Notes under the pieces: model-generated
The model's input: only the letters and a program-made list of their open reading frames with translations
The model's database searches: none
What the model was told of the DNA's origin: nothing
In this document: positions 54,356 to 63,489 of the stretch, piece by piece
How positions within the stretch are numbered: the stretch's first letter is position 1
Layout of the letters: every line of letters begins with the position of its first letter
Source of the DNA: Sphingomonas sp. Y57
GTDB taxonomy: Bacteria > Pseudomonadota > Alphaproteobacteria > Sphingomonadales > Sphingomonadaceae
DNA: 64,000 bases
Reading direction: 5' to 3'
Assembly: GCF_001015195.1 (NCBI RefSeq)
Contig: NZ_LDES01000038.1
Coordinates: 1-64,000 of the forward strand
Made by a program: the position numbers and the translations under genes

Positions 54356-56458
54356 CTACGCCGCGGCGTGGGCCAGCGCCGCGAGCAGCAGCAGCGCGAC
54401 GATGTTGGTGATCTTGATCATCGGGTTCACGGCGGGGCCGGCGGTGTCCTTATAGGGATCGCCGACGGTGTCCCCGGTCACGGCCGCCTTGTGCGCGTCC
54501 GATCCCTTGCCGCCATGGTTGCCGTCCTCGATATATTTCTTGGCATTGTCCCATGCGCCGCCGCCCGAGGTCATCGAGATGGCGACGAACAGGCCCGACA
54601 CGATCACGCCGAGCAGCAGCGCACCAAGCGCGGCGAAGCCGTTGGCCTGCCCCGCGACCTGCGCGATGACGAAATAGACGACGATCGGCGCCAGCACCGG
54701 CAGCAGCGAAGGAACGATCATCTCCTTGATCGCCGCCTTGGTGACCAGATCGACGGTCCGGGCATAGTTGGGACGGCTGGTGCCTTCCATGATGCCCGGA
54801 TTGTCGCGGAACTGCGCACGCACTTCCTCGACCACCGCACCCGCCGCGCGGCCCACCGCGGTCATCCCGAAGGCGCCGAAGATGTAGGGCAGCAGCGCGC
54901 CGAGCAGCAGCCCGACGATGACATAGGGGTTGCTCAGCGAGAAATCGACCTGGAGGTCTGGGAAGTAGATACCCAGGTCGGTGGTGTAGGCGCCGAACAG
55001 CACCAGCGCGGCGAGGCCGGCCGAACCGATCGCATAGCCCTTGGTCACGGCCTTGGTGGTGTTGCCGACCGCGTCGAGCGCATCGGTCTTGACCCGGACG
55101 CTGTCGTCGAGGCCCGACATCTCGGCGATGCCGCCGGCATTGTCGGTGACCGGGCCATAGGCGTCGAGCGCCACGACCATGCCGGCGAGCGCCAGCATCG
55201 AGGTCGCGCCGAAGGCGATGCCGATCAGGCCCGCGAGCTGATAGGCGACGACGATACCGACGCAGATCACGAGCGTCGGCAGCGCGGTCGACTCGAGGCT
55301 GATCGCGAGGCCCTGGATGACGTTCGTGCCATGGCCGGTCTCGGACGACTTGGCGATCGAACGGACGGGGCGATAGCTGGTGCCCGTATAATATTCGGTG
55401 ATCCAGACGAGCAGGCCGGTGACGGCGAGGCCGACAAGCGCCGAATAGAAGAGGTGCATGGCCGGGAAGCTGACGGAGCCCACGGTGATCGGCGCCGAAA
55501 GATCGCCCAGCACCTGCTGGGTTGCGAGATAGATCGCCGGGATCGACAGGATCGCGGTGGTCCAGAAGCCCTTGTAGAGCGCGCCCATGATCGACTGGTT
55601 CGAGCCGAGGCGGACCATGTAGGTGCCGATGATCGAGGTGATGATGCAGACGCCGCCAATGAGCAGCGGCAGCGCCATCAGCTTGCCGATCCACGCCGCG
55701 TCGCCCGCGACGAGCAGTGCGGTCAGCACCATGGTGGCGCCGACGGTGACGACATAGGTCTCGAACAGGTCGGCCGCCATGCCGGCGCAGTCGCCGACAT
55801 TGTCGCCGACATTGTCCGCGATCGTGGCCGGGTTGCGGGGGTCGTCCTCGGGAATGCCGGCCTCGACCTTGCCGACCAGGTCGGCGCCGACGTCGGCAGC
55901 CTTGGTGAAGATGCCGCCGCCGAGGCGCGCGAAGATCGAGATCAGCGAGGCACCGAAGGCGAGCGCGACGAGCGCGTCGATGACGATCCGCTCATTGGGC
56001 GCATGGCCGCGCGGGCCGGTGAGATACCAGTAGAACACCGCGATCGCGAGCAGCGCGAGGCCGGCGACGAGCACGCCGGTCACCGCGCCCGCGCGGAAAG
56101 CGACGGTCAGGCCGCTCTGCAGGCTGGTACGTGCCGCTTCGGCGGTGCGGACATTGGCGCGAACCGAGATGTTCATGCCGACATAGCCTGCAACGCCCGA
56201 CAGCAGCGCGCCGATGACGAAGCCGACCGCCGAGGTCAGACCGAGAAAATAGAAGACCAGCGCAGCAACGATGACGCCGACGATCGCAATGGTGCGATAC
56301 TGGCGGCCCAGATATGCCTGGGCACCTTCTTGAATCGCCGCGGCGATGTCCTGCATCTTTTCATTGCCGGCCGACGCGGCCAGTACCTGACGGCTGGTAA
56401 ATAGCCCGTATAATATGGCGAGCAGCCCGCAGCCGATCGCGACCTGTATGATGAGCAT
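54356..56458 (-). CDS. hppA: Membrane-bound H+-translocating pyrophosphatase (K+-independent type)
   Basis: Hydrolyses pyrophosphate and pumps protons across the inner membrane. The 700-aa protein has about 15-16 helices and the PPi-site motifs [20 protein letters not shown] (from about 190) and [19 protein letters not shown]. The motif [17 protein letters not shown] has Lys at 469 and Thr at 472, the combination that marks K+-independent pumps; K+-dependent ones carry Ala/Gly there. The start at 56458 is the natural one, and a clear intrinsic terminator lies after the stop. It is the last gene of the minus-strand run from hisG, though 181 nt from thiL. It probably recovers energy from biosynthetic PPi. 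Confidence 0.96.
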   Translation of the reverse strand: MLIIQVAIGCGLLAILYGLFTSRQVLAASAGNEKMQDIAAAIQEGAQAYLGRQYRTIAIVGVIVAALVFYFLGLTSAVGFVIGALLSGVAGYVGMNISVRANVRTAEAARTSLQSGLTVAFRAGAVTGVLVAGLALLAIAVFYWYLTGPRGHAPNERIVIDALVALAFGASLISIFARLGGGIFTKAADVGADLVGKVEAGIPEDDPRNPATIADNVGDNVGDCAGMAADLFETYVVTVGATMVLTALLVAGDAAWIGKLMALPLLIGGVCIITSIIGTYMVRLGSNQSIMGALYKGFWTTAILSIPAIYLATQQVLGDLSAPITVGSVSFPAMHLFYSALVGLAVTGLLVWITEYYTGTSYRPVRSIAKSSETGHGTNVIQGLAISLESTALPTLVICVGIVVAYQLAGLIGIAFGATSMLALAGMVVALDAYGPVTDNAGGIAEMSGLDDSVRVKTDALDAVGNTTKAVTKGYAIGSAGLAALVLFGAYTTDLGIYFPDLQVDFSLSNPYVIVGLLLGALLPYIFGAFGMTAVGRAAGAVVEEVRAQFRDNPGIMEGTSRPNYARTVDLVTKAAIKEMIVPSLLPVLAPIVVYFVIAQVAGQANGFAALGALLLGVIVSGLFVAISMTSGGGAWDNAKKYIEDGNHGGKGSDAHKAAVTGDTVGDPYKDTAGPAVNPMIKITNIVALLLLAALAHAAA

Positions 56459-56639
56459 CCTGACTCCCTTCGCTCTGTAAGCGCGGGGATCGAGCTTTTC
56501 CGCCCTTTTTTGTCCCCCGACACGTGGCGGCCTTGTATGTCTTTGTTAATCGTCCGCCGCAAGGGTTCGAATTTCCGGCAGGCCGGAACCTGAAAAAGCG
56601 GCAGCAATACTTCCCGAACATGGAGCGGGACTTGGCGGA

Positions 56640-57572
56640 TTACCGCCGATGTTCATATCCGAGCGTCCCCGGCAACGGTACCGGCCCGTCGCGATCATGG
56701 AGGTGGAGGCCCGAGCCGGCCTCGAACCGGCCAATCACCTTCGTATCGCGCGCCACCGTCGCGGTAGCGGCGGGCGGAATGGCGGCGATGAGCTGATAAT
56801 CATCCCCTGCCGTCGCGGCAGCCAGGCGCGCGGCGCGACCGTTTCCGAAGGCCCGCGCCTCATCCGACAGCGGCACCGCGTCGAGGTCGATCGCGATGGC
56901 GAGGCCCGAGGCATCGGCGATCCGGGCGGCATCGATCAGCAACCCGTCCGACACATCCGCCATCGCATGGGCGAGCGGAGCGAGTGCGCGCCCTTCCGCG
57001 AGGCGCGGCATCGGCAGGCGATAGGCCTTGAGCAGCCGGCGCGGTCCGTCGATCTCGCCCAGCGCGATGCGAAGACCAAGGCCGGCATCGCCGACCGGCC
57101 CGGTCAACACCAGCAGGTCGCCGGCCTTCGCTTCGCGCCGGTCGGGTGCGCCGCCGGCGGGCGCCTGGCCGATCGCGGTGAGGCCCAGCACCCGCGCCGC
57201 GCCAGTCGGCTGGGCGACCGTGTCGCCGCCGAGCAGCGCTACCCCGAAATGGTCGAGCGCGCGGCCGAGCCCATCGACGAACGCCGCGTCCCAGTCCGGC
57301 GCGCCGGTCAGGCCGAAACCCATCAGCACGCCGAGCGGCTCGGCGCCCTTGGCGGCAAGATCGGACAGGTTGACCGCCAGCAGCTTCCACGCGACGTCGC
57401 CCGCCGGATCGCCGGCAAGATAATGGACGCCCTCCACCAGCATGTCGTGGGTGAACACCAGGTCGCGGCCGAGCGGCGCGGGAAGCACGGCCACATCGTC
57501 GGCCAACCCCCGCGCACCCGGATGCCGCGCAAGCCCGCGCAGGCGGTCGATCAGGCGTTGCTCGTCGCTCAT
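56640..57572 (-). CDS. thiL: Thiamine-monophosphate kinase
   Basis: Phosphorylates thiamine monophosphate to the active diphosphate. The 310-aa protein has the AIR-synthase-like fold: GLADDVAVLPAPLGRDLVFT, the active-site metal motifs HDMLVEGVHYL and VNLSDLAAKGAEPLGVL, the GGDTVAQPTGA loop and ADVSDGLLIDAARIA. In many proteobacteria it is in a ribH-nusB-thiL block; here the TSUP gene separates it from nusB. A REP element lies in the 143 nt before its start. Confidence 0.95.
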   Translation of the reverse strand: MSDEQRLIDRLRGLARHPGARGLADDVAVLPAPLGRDLVFTHDMLVEGVHYLAGDPAGDVAWKLLAVNLSDLAAKGAEPLGVLMGFGLTGAPDWDAAFVDGLGRALDHFGVALLGGDTVAQPTGAARVLGLTAIGQAPAGGAPDRREAKAGDLLVLTGPVGDAGLGLRIALGEIDGPRRLLKAYRLPMPRLAEGRALAPLAHAMADVSDGLLIDAARIADASGLAIAIDLDAVPLSDEARAFGNGRAARLAAATAGDDYQLIAAIPPAATATVARDTKVIGRFEAGSGLHLHDRDGPVPLPGTLGYEHRR

Positions 57573-57610
57573 CGGCCTACCATTCCTGAATCGCCGATCT
57601 TTTCATAGCC

Positions 57611-57701
57611 CGTCATCCCGGCGGAGGCCGGGATCTCGGGAGAGAAGAGAGCAAGGTCGAGGCAGGAGCCGCCCGATATGCCGGCCTCCGTCGACACGAC
57701 G
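57611..57701. repeat. REP-like dimer with one eroded arm (copy 9)
   Basis: The arm at 57611 is identical to the core of the reference copy (CGTCATCCCGGCGGAGGCCG); the distal arm (GATATGCCGGCCTCCGTCGACACGACG) is mutated and no longer pairs well. Sits between thiL and the TSUP gene, both on the minus strand. Confidence 0.7.
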
Positions 57702-57715
57702 CCTGATTGGAAAGG

Positions 57716-58495
57716 TCACCCCGCCAGCCGGCTAACCGCGTCCCAGCTCAGCTTGACCCCGACCAGCATGGTCAGCCCATAGACCATCACGTAGAAGCGC
57801 TCGGGATCGATCCGCCGCACCAGCCGCACCCCCGCGAGGGTCGACAGGATCGCGACCGGCAGCAGCGTCGCCGAGGCGAGCAAGTTGACCGTGGTGAACT
57901 GGCCGAGGCCGACATAGGCGGGCACCTTGATCCAGTTGACCAGCGCGAAGAAGATCGCGGTGGTGCCGACCAGCACGTCGCGCGGCAGCTTCTGCGGAAA
58001 CACCCAGAGCTGGTAGGGCGGCGCACCGGCATGGGCGATCTGGCTGGTCAGCCCCGAGGCAGTACCGCACAGGACGCCGACCCAGTCGGGCAGCACCCGG
58101 GCCGGGGCCGGCGTACCGCCGCGCTCGACCCACAGGCGCTGCGCGCCGAACAGGATCGAGATCAGCCCGAGCGCCAGCAATATCCAAGCCTCGGGCAGGC
58201 TGGCGGCGAACAGATAGCCGAACAGGATGCCGAGCACCGCGCCGGGCAGCATCACCACCATCACATGCCGGTCCCAGCTATGTCGGAAGGCCCAGACCCC
58301 GACTGCATCCTGGGCGATCATCAGCGGCAGCAGGATCGCCGCCGCCTGGACCGGGGGCACCACCATCGCGACCAGCGGCATCGCCAGCGTGCTGAAGCCG
58401 ATGAAGCCGCCCTTGCCGAGGCCGAGCATAGCGACCGCCGGGACGCCCAGCAGCCAGAACAGCGGATCGTGGAGGATCGTGGTGTCGACCGTCAC
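57716..58495 (-). CDS. TSUP-family (TauE/SafE) anion exporter
   Basis: The 259-aa protein has seven to eight hydrophobic segments and the TSUP pattern, with GLGKGGFIGFSTLAMPLVAM in the first half and LCGTASGLTSQIAHAGAPPY in the second. The family transports sulfite, sulfolactate or other sulfonates and sulfur anions, usually outward. No sulfur gene is adjacent, so the substrate is not known. Placed between nusB and thiL; the gap to nusB is 11 nt, suggesting one transcript. Confidence 0.87.
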   Translation of the reverse strand: MTVDTTILHDPLFWLLGVPAVAMLGLGKGGFIGFSTLAMPLVAMVVPPVQAAAILLPLMIAQDAVGVWAFRHSWDRHVMVVMLPGAVLGILFGYLFAASLPEAWILLALGLISILFGAQRLWVERGGTPAPARVLPDWVGVLCGTASGLTSQIAHAGAPPYQLWVFPQKLPRDVLVGTTAIFFALVNWIKVPAYVGLGQFTTVNLLASATLLPVAILSTLAGVRLVRRIDPERFYVMVYGLTMLVGVKLSWDAVSRLAG

Positions 58496-58506
58496 CCGCG
58501 TCGGGC

Positions 58507-58962
58507 CTAGCCGCGCACGGCCTTTGCGATGCCGTCGAGCACGCCGTTGACGAAGCCCTTTTCCTTCTTGTCGTAGAAGGCATCGGCGACGTCGACATAT
58601 TCGCTGATCACCGTCGCGGTCGGAACATCGGGACGGGCGATCAGCTCATAGGCGCCGACCCGCAGGATCTGCCGCATCGGCCGGTCGAGCCGTTCGAGCG
58701 TCCATCCGCTCGCCAGCCGCGCGCCGATCGCGGCGTCGATCTCGGCCCGACGCCCATCGACGCCTTTAACCAGATCATCGAAGAAGGCGACCTCGGCCGC
58801 CGCATATTCGACATCCTCGATCGTCGCGCCCAGCCTGTGCTGGTGGAATTCATCGAGCAGCGCGGCGAGCGGGGTGCCCTCCATCTCCTGCTGATAGAGC
58901 GCCTGCGCGGCGGCGAGGCGAGCGGCGCTGCGCGAGCGGGCGCGTTCATTGATCTTGGCCAT
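58507..58962 (-). CDS. nusB: Transcription antitermination protein NusB
   Basis: Binds boxA RNA with NusE(S10) for rRNA antitermination. The 151-aa all-helical protein has ARSAARLAAAQALYQQEMEG-like start (SAARLAAAQALYQQ), the central LDRPMRQILRVGAYELI, and the C-terminal VISEYVDVADAFYDKKEKGF followed by VNGVLDGIA, all hallmarks. The ATG at 58962 is 4 nt from the hisD stop, so hisG-hisD-nusB form one transcript on the minus strand. Confidence 0.95.
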   Translation of the reverse strand: MAKINERARSRSAARLAAAQALYQQEMEGTPLAALLDEFHQHRLGATIEDVEYAAAEVAFFDDLVKGVDGRRAEIDAAIGARLASGWTLERLDRPMRQILRVGAYELIARPDVPTATVISEYVDVADAFYDKKEKGFVNGVLDGIAKAVRG

Positions 58963-58966
58963 TGTC

Positions 58967-60259
58967 CTAAGCTTCCAGTCTGGCGGCGACCGACGCCGCG
59001 TGCGCGGGCAGCCCTTCCGCCGTGGCGAGCGCGACCGCCGCCGGCCCGATCGCGGCGATCGCCGCCGAATCGAGCGCGATGAAGCTGGTCCGCTTCATGA
59101 AGTCGAGCACCGACAGGCCCGAGGCGAAGCGCGCCCGGCGCCCGGTCGGCAGCACATGGTTGGGTCCGGCGACATAATCGCCCACCGCTTCCGGCGCGTG
59201 GCGGCCGAGGAAGACCGATCCGGCATGGCGGACCCGGTCGAACAGCGCCTGCGGATCGGCGACCGCGAGCTCGAGATGCTCAGGCGCCAGCCGGTCGCTG
59301 AGCGCCGGTACTTCGTCGAGGCTGGCGACGGTGACGATCGCACCGTTCGCGTCCCAGCTCGCCCGCGCGGTCGCTTCGGTCGCCAGCCGGCCGAGCTGCG
59401 CCTCGACCTCCACCGCGACGGCGTCGGCGAAGCCGGCATCGTCGGTGAACAGGATCGACTGGCTGCTCGGGTCGTGCTCAGCCTGGCTCAGCAGGTCGGC
59501 GGCGATCCAGGCGGGGTCGTTGTCGCGGTCGGCGACGACGACGATCTCGGACGGGCCGGCCACCATGTCGATGCCGACCACGCCGTAGAGCTGGCGCTTC
59601 GCCTCGGCGACCCAGGCGTTGCCGGGGCCGACCACCACGTCGACCGGCCTGATCCGCCCGGTGCCGTAGGCGAGCGCGGCGATCGCCTGCGCGCCGCCGA
59701 TCCGCCACACCTCGTCCACCCCGGCGAGCGCCGCGGCGGCGAGCACCAGCGGGTTGACGATGCCATCCGGGGTCGGCGTGACCATGACGAGCCGGTCGAC
59801 GCCGGCCACCTTGGCCGGGATCGCATTCATCAGCACTGAAGAAGGGTAGGCCGCGCGGCCACCCGGGACATAGAGCCCGGCGGCTTCGACCGCACCCCAG
59901 CGGGCGCCCATGCGGACGCCGGCTTCGTCGGTGCGGCTGCTGTCGGCGGGCCGCTGGGCGGCGTGATAGGCGCCGATACGGGCGGCGGCGAGTTCGAGCG
60001 CAGCGCGCAGGTCCGCATCGAGCGCGGCCAGCGCGGCCTCGCACTCCGCCCGCGATATCCGCCAGCCCGACGAATCGAGATCGTGCCGGTCGAAGCGGCG
60101 CGTATAGTCGGCGAGCGCATCGTCGCCCCGCTCGCGCACCGCCGCGACGATCGCCGCGACGTCACGGGAGACATCCGCGTCAGCCTCGCGCCGACCATCG
60201 ACCAGCGCCCCGAAAGCGGCGGCGAAGCCCGGATCGCGGCTGTCGAGCCTAAGCGGCAT
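58967..60259 (-). CDS. hisD: Histidinol dehydrogenase
   Basis: NAD-dependent zinc enzyme for the last two steps of histidine synthesis. The 430-aa protein has [32 protein letters not shown] with [11 protein letters not shown] (zinc/NAD region), the catalytic Glu-His in APEHLELAV, and [18 protein letters not shown]. All the usual ligands appear present. Overlaps the hisG stop region by 11 nt. hisG-hisD-nusB is a compact unit. Confidence 0.97.
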   Translation of the reverse strand: MPLRLDSRDPGFAAAFGALVDGRREADADVSRDVAAIVAAVRERGDDALADYTRRFDRHDLDSSGWRISRAECEAALAALDADLRAALELAAARIGAYHAAQRPADSSRTDEAGVRMGARWGAVEAAGLYVPGGRAAYPSSVLMNAIPAKVAGVDRLVMVTPTPDGIVNPLVLAAAALAGVDEVWRIGGAQAIAALAYGTGRIRPVDVVVGPGNAWVAEAKRQLYGVVGIDMVAGPSEIVVVADRDNDPAWIAADLLSQAEHDPSSQSILFTDDAGFADAVAVEVEAQLGRLATEATARASWDANGAIVTVASLDEVPALSDRLAPEHLELAVADPQALFDRVRHAGSVFLGRHAPEAVGDYVAGPNHVLPTGRRARFASGLSVLDFMKRTSFIALDSAAIAAIGPAAVALATAEGLPAHAASVAARLEA

Positions 60260-60914
60260 CTTTGGCCTCGACCGCCTTGCGGAAGCCCTCGACCAGGGGG
60301 CCGATCTCCCCCGCCCGCGTCTTGAAGGCGGCGCGGTTCACGATCAGCCGCGACGAGATCTCGGCGATCGTCTCGACTTCGGCGAGGCCGTTCTCCTTGA
60401 GCGTCCGGCCAGTAGAGACCAGGTCGACGATCCGGCTCGACAGGCCGAGCACCGGTGCAATCTCCATCGCGCCGTTGAGCTTGACGCATTCGGCCTGGAC
60501 GCCCCGCGCCTCGAAGTGGCGCCGGGTGATGTTGGGATATTTGGTCGCGACGCGGACATGACTCCACTCGCGCGGATCATCGCCGGCCGCCATCGCGACA
60601 GGCTCGGCGACCGAGATGCGACAATGACCGATATTGAGGTCGACCGGCGCGTAGAGCTCCGAATAGTCGAACTCCATCAGCACGTCCGACCCGACGATGC
60701 CGAGCTGCGCCGCGCCGTGCGCGACGAAGGTGGCGACATCGAAGGCGCGGACGCGGATCAGGCCGATGTCGGGCCGGTTGGTGGCGAAGCGCAGCAGCCG
60801 GCTGTCCTCGTCGCCGAACGCCGGCTCCGGCACGATGCCGAGCGCGGCGAACAGCGGCAGCACCTCCTTGAGGATACGGCCCTTGGGCACGGCGATGATG
60901 ATCTGCGCGGTCAT
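60249..60914 (-). CDS. hisG: ATP phosphoribosyltransferase, short form
   Basis: Catalyses the first step of histidine synthesis, joining ATP and PRPP. The 221-aa protein is the short form (HisG_S), with [20 protein letters not shown], then [18 protein letters not shown], the PRPP-loop-like [15 protein letters not shown] and the C-terminal IVNRAAFKT. It lacks the regulatory C-terminal domain, so by family rule it needs HisZ, which is not in this window. The start at 60914 ([12 protein letters not shown]) fits the family; the frame extends to 60983. It overlaps hisD. Confidence 0.95.
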   Translation of the reverse strand: MTAQIIIAVPKGRILKEVLPLFAALGIVPEPAFGDEDSRLLRFATNRPDIGLIRVRAFDVATFVAHGAAQLGIVGSDVLMEFDYSELYAPVDLNIGHCRISVAEPVAMAAGDDPREWSHVRVATKYPNITRRHFEARGVQAECVKLNGAMEIAPVLGLSSRIVDLVSTGRTLKENGLAEVETIAEISSRLIVNRAAFKTRAGEIGPLVEGFRKAVEAKDAA

Positions 60915-60987
60915 GACGCGCCGCGCCTTAAAGCAGCGCGGCCCGGCTGACAACGGACCCGGCCGATTCGGTGCTGCCGCCATCGAT

Positions 60988-61069
60988 CGTCGCCCCGGCG
61001 GAGGCCGGGGTCTCGGGAGGCGGAGCGCATCGCGTCTCTCCGGCGATGCCGGCCTGCGCCGGCATGACG
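60988..61069. repeat. REP-like dimer (copy 10)
   Basis: The left arm is the GCCCC core variant (CGTCGCCCCGGCGGAGGCCG), also seen at 34154. The right arm is a different variant (GGCGATGCCGGCCTGCGCCGGC). It lies between hisG and the Gdt1-family exporter gene. Confidence 0.7.
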
Positions 61070-61083
61070 AGCAGGGCGGCCAA

Positions 61084-61650
61084 TCACAGCAGCTCGCGCA
61101 GCGCCAGCACGCCGAGGACCGCGAAGATCGCGGCGGCGGCGATGCGCATTGCCTTGAGCGGCACGACCCGGGTGATCCGGTCGCCGAGGAAGACGGCGGG
61201 GACGTTGGCTATCATCATTCCGAGCGTGGTGCCGATGGCGACGAGACCGACCGCGTGGTAGCGGGCACCGAGCGCAACGGTGGCGATCTGGGTCTTGTCG
61301 CCCATCTCGGCCATGAAGAAGGCGACCACCGTCGTCAGGAAGACGCCGTAGCGGGCGGACTTCACCGCCGCGTCGTCCTCGTCGAGCTTGTCGGGGACGA
61401 GCGTCCACACCGCCATGGCGAGCAAGCCCAGCGCGACCGCGAGGCGAAACCAGGTGCCGTCGAGCAACCCCGACACTGCAGCGCCGGCCCACGCCGCGAG
61501 CGCATGATTGACGATGGTGGCGGCGAAGATGCCGAGGATGATCGGCACGGGCGCACGAAAGCGGCAGGCGAGGATGATGGCGAGCAGCATCGTCTTGTCG
61601 CCGATCTCGGCGAAGGCGACGAGCAGGGTAGAGGCGAGGATCACATCCAT
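61084..61650 (-). CDS. Gdt1/UPF0016 (TMEM165-like) cation exporter, probably Mn2+
   Basis: The 188-aa polytopic membrane protein shows both copies of the family hallmark E-x-G-D-K-[ST]: [12 protein letters not shown] near residue 14 and [18 protein letters not shown] in the second half. Bacterial members export Mn2+, and the family signature acidic residues (E, D) are intact. I chose the ATG at 61650 because the family starts one helix before the first motif. An in-frame GTG at 61689 would add 13 residues. A yybP-ykoY riboswitch lies upstream and is expected to turn the gene on when Mn2+ is high. Confidence 0.93.
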   Translation of the reverse strand: MDVILASTLLVAFAEIGDKTMLLAIILACRFRAPVPIILGIFAATIVNHALAAWAGAAVSGLLDGTWFRLAVALGLLAMAVWTLVPDKLDEDDAAVKSARYGVFLTTVVAFFMAEMGDKTQIATVALGARYHAVGLVAIGTTLGMMIANVPAVFLGDRITRVVPLKAMRIAAAAIFAVLGVLALRELL

Positions 61651-61721
61651 GCGGAATTCCGGGCCGGGCGGACAGTGGACGGACGACACCAGACCCCCCG
61701 CCCGGCAGGCGGAGGTCAGGT

Positions 61722-61826
61722 GTCATCGGTCTTGCCAAGCTCGAAAGCTCGACCGCGCCATGGGGTCTCCCCCAAGCATGTTGACGCGATCCCCGCCCGA
61801 AGGCGGCCGGCTACTCCCCGGATGAC
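61722..61826 (-). promoter_or_regulatory. yybP-ykoY (manganese) riboswitch
   Basis: On the minus strand the leader reads GTCATCCGGGGAGTAGCC, then a CCGCC-TTCG-GGCGG hairpin, GCGTCAACATGCTTGGG, further pairing, and GGCAAGACCGATGAC. The conserved GGGGAGTAGC and GTCAACA of one leg and the GGCAAGACC of the other are the family hallmarks, and the outer GTCATC/GATGAC closes helix P1. It ends about 70 nt before the ATG at 61650. A downstream GC hairpin (around 61691-61716, with a G-rich arm) could hold a ribosome site near the alternate GTG start, so control may be translational; no T-run terminator is visible. Confidence 0.93.
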
Positions 61827-61871
61827 GCGGTCGCGGTACGGGAAGAGAAGGAGGAGGTCAATCCGCCAATG

Positions 61872-61893
61872 CCCCTCCCTTGCAAGGGAGGGG
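61872..61893. repeat. Short C/G-rich perfect hairpin repeat (relative of 42298)
   Basis: A 10-bp perfect stem (CCCCTCCCTT/AAGGGAGGGG) with a GC loop, 5 nt before the dps stop on the + strand. Same C/G core as the hairpin at 42298. No T-run. Confidence 0.6.
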
Positions 61894-61898
61894 AAGGA

Positions 61899-62399
61899 TC
61901 AGGCGTTCCGCGCGGTTTCGAACAGGAACCAGGCGCGTTCCTCCGCCTGATCGGTCCATTCGTCGAGAATACCGCTGGTCGCGTTGTCCTTGGCGGCGTC
62001 GACGATGTCCTTGGCTTCGCGCAGCTTGGCGACGAGGGCGAGGTTGTCGTCGCGCAGTTCCTTCAGCATGTCCTGTGCGCTGACGAAATCGGCGTCATTA
62101 TCCTTGATGGACTGACGGCGGGCGATGTCCCCGACCGAACGAAGCGTGGTGTTGCCGGTCTTGCGGACCCGTTCGGCGATCACGTCGGTAGTGGCCAGGA
62201 TCTGTGCAGCCTGGTCGTCCATCAGCAGATGATAGTCCCGGAAATGCGGGCCCGACACGTGCCAGTGGAAATTCTTCGTCTTGAAATAGAGCGCGAAGCT
62301 GTCAGCCAGGATGCCGTTCAGCGCGTCCGCGACGCTCATCGCGCTGTTGCTCGGAAGGTCGGTAGGGGTCGCCAGGGCGGACTTGGGTTTCTTGGCCAT
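61899..62399 (-). CDS. dps: Dps-family mini-ferritin
   Basis: A 12-subunit DNA-protecting iron store that oxidises Fe2+ with H2O2. The 166-aa protein has the ferroxidase region KTKNFHWHVSGPHFRDYH, in which a His and Asp are ligands, with LLMDDQAAQI supplying further acidic residues. The N-terminal MAKKPKSALATPTD is lysine-rich, which in Dps often mediates DNA binding. The C-terminus EWTDQAEERAWFLFETAR is conserved. I chose the ATG at 62399 because it follows GGGAG by 11 nt; the frame reads on to 62435. Diverges from rpmG. Confidence 0.94.
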   Translation of the reverse strand: MAKKPKSALATPTDLPSNSAMSVADALNGILADSFALYFKTKNFHWHVSGPHFRDYHLLMDDQAAQILATTDVIAERVRKTGNTTLRSVGDIARRQSIKDNDADFVSAQDMLKELRDDNLALVAKLREAKDIVDAAKDNATSGILDEWTDQAEERAWFLFETARNA

Positions 62400-62538
62400 G
62401 ATCTTGGTTACTCCCTTCTCGATTCGGCTCGTCAACGATCATCGTGGCAAAAGGTGGCGACGGCGTCGCCGGAAAAACATCGGTTGCAGAAATCGACCGA
62501 TTCGATCAGCGGGTCGATCCGGGATATCCACAGCATCC

Positions 62539-62567
62539 TTGACTCCGGACCCGTTCCGCCATTAAGG
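62539..62567 (+). promoter_or_regulatory. Candidate sigma70-type promoter of rpmG
   Basis: TTGACT (62539-62544), 17 nt, then TTAAGG (62562-62567). The -35 is good, the -10 weak. It would place the start of transcription a few nt before the leader hairpin. Confidence 0.4.
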
Positions 62568-62580
62568 GCCCCATCCGAAC

Positions 62581-62608
62581 AGCGGCGCGCGACGCCGCTT
62601 TATTTTTT
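62581..62608 (+). terminator. Terminator-like hairpin with T-run in the rpmG leader
   Basis: A 7-bp GC stem (AGCGGCG/CGCCGCT, loop CGCGA) followed by TTATTTTTT ends 25 nt before the rpmG ATG. No gene upstream is read toward it on this strand (dps is divergent), so it would act in the rpmG leader, as an attenuator. Confidence 0.6.
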
Positions 62609-62633
62609 GCACAGCGATTAAGGGTTTCGGGTC

Positions 62634-62801
62634 ATGGCCAAGCCGACCACCGTCAAGATCAAGCTCGTCAGCACCGCCGACACCGGCTTCTTCTACGTCA
62701 CCAAGAAGAATCCGCGCACCCAGACGGAGAAGCTCAGCTTCCGCAAGTACGATCCGGTCGTGCGCAAGCATGTCGACTTCAAGGAAGCCAAGATCAAGTA
62801 A
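62634..62801 (+). CDS. rpmG: 50S ribosomal protein L33
   Basis: A 55-aa ribosomal protein, read as [38 protein letters not shown] and [17 protein letters not shown]. All family blocks are present: KIKLVSTA, the aromatic YVTKKNPR and the terminal [12 protein letters not shown]. It lacks the four zinc cysteines, so it is the zinc-free (C-minus) form. Too short for standard long-frame tracking but unmistakable. A strong intrinsic terminator follows. Confidence 0.97.
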   Translation: MAKPTTVKIKLVSTADTGFFYVTKKNPRTQTEKLSFRKYDPVVRKHVDFKEAKIK

Positions 62802-62804
62802 GCC

Positions 62805-62875
62805 GCAGGCCGGCGCGCCGGCCTGCTTGCCTGAACGGTTTCGCAAGCACCCGCCTTCGGGCGGGTGTTTTCGTT
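62805..62875 (+). terminator. Tandem hairpin terminator after rpmG
   Basis: A perfect palindrome GCAGGCCGGC/GCCGGCCTGC (62805-62826) is followed by a second hairpin CACCCGCC-TTCG-GGCGGGTG (62848-62867) with TTTTCGTTTG after it. The second is a textbook intrinsic terminator with a UUCG loop. Confidence 0.9.
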
Positions 62876-63009
62876 TGTTCGGGCTTGTTTGTTTAGCCCT
62901 CAAGCGCCGGGCGGCCAGCATCCGCTGGCCTTGGCTTTCCTCGCAAAAGCTCGGGCGGCCGTTCGGCCTTGCGGGACGCTGCCGCGGCCCGAGCCGGGCG
63001 CCTTCTTCC

Positions 63010-63056
63010 CGTCATCCCGGCGGAGGCCGGGATCTCGGGCGGCTCCTGCCCCGACC
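63010..63056. repeat. REP half element (copy 11)
   Basis: One arm and the GGCTCCTGCC spacer start of the reference dimer; the second arm is missing. It abuts the divK stop codon (63062-63064 on the minus strand). Confidence 0.75.
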
Positions 63057-63061
63057 TTAGC

Positions 63062-63463
63062 CTACCCCGCGCGGACGAAGCCGCCGAGCGAGCCGGCCAG
63101 TTCCTCGACCGCGAGCACGAAGCGCGACACCGAGATCGGCTTCGAGACATAGGCGTCGGCGCCCGCCTCGCGCACGCGGCTCTCGTCGCCTTTTCCGGCA
63201 TAGGCGGTCACCGCCATCACCGGAATCGATTCGAGCTGTCCGTCCAGCTTCATCATGCGAATCAGCTCGACGCCGCTGATATGCGGCAACTGGATGTCCA
63301 TGATCACCAGTTGGGGCAGGAAGACCCTGATCGCGTCCAGCGCCTCGCGCGCGTCACGGACCGCCCTGACCTCCGCGCCATGCGCTTCGAGCAGGTCGCG
63401 AAAGAGCCGGAGATTCAGCTCATTATCCTCGACAATCAGGATTTTTTTCGCCACGGCAGCCAC
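63062..63463 (-). CDS. divK: Single-domain response regulator DivK
   Basis: A stand-alone receiver of 133 aa that links the PleC/DivJ kinases to the CckA-CtrA cell-cycle pathway in alphaproteobacteria. The start KKILIVEDNELNLRLFRDLL and the central LVIMDIQLPHISGVELI with phosphoacceptor D56 closely follow Caulobacter DivK (as I remember it), as does VAVTAYAGKGDESRVREAGA and the SKPIS lysine loop. The acidic pocket E12/D13 is intact. There is no output domain, as expected. PleD, often adjacent, is not in this stretch. Its 3' end touches a REP half element. Confidence 0.93.
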   Translation of the reverse strand: MAAVAKKILIVEDNELNLRLFRDLLEAHGAEVRAVRDAREALDAIRVFLPQLVIMDIQLPHISGVELIRMMKLDGQLESIPVMAVTAYAGKGDESRVREAGADAYVSKPISVSRFVLAVEELAGSLGGFVRAG

Positions 63464-63489
63464 ATCTAACCGAGCGGGGAGCCTACGTC

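Noticed and set aside
54341-56404. Long plus-strand open frame antisense to hppA
   Set aside because: The translation is Asp/Arg/Gly-rich without any domain. hppA has all family motifs.
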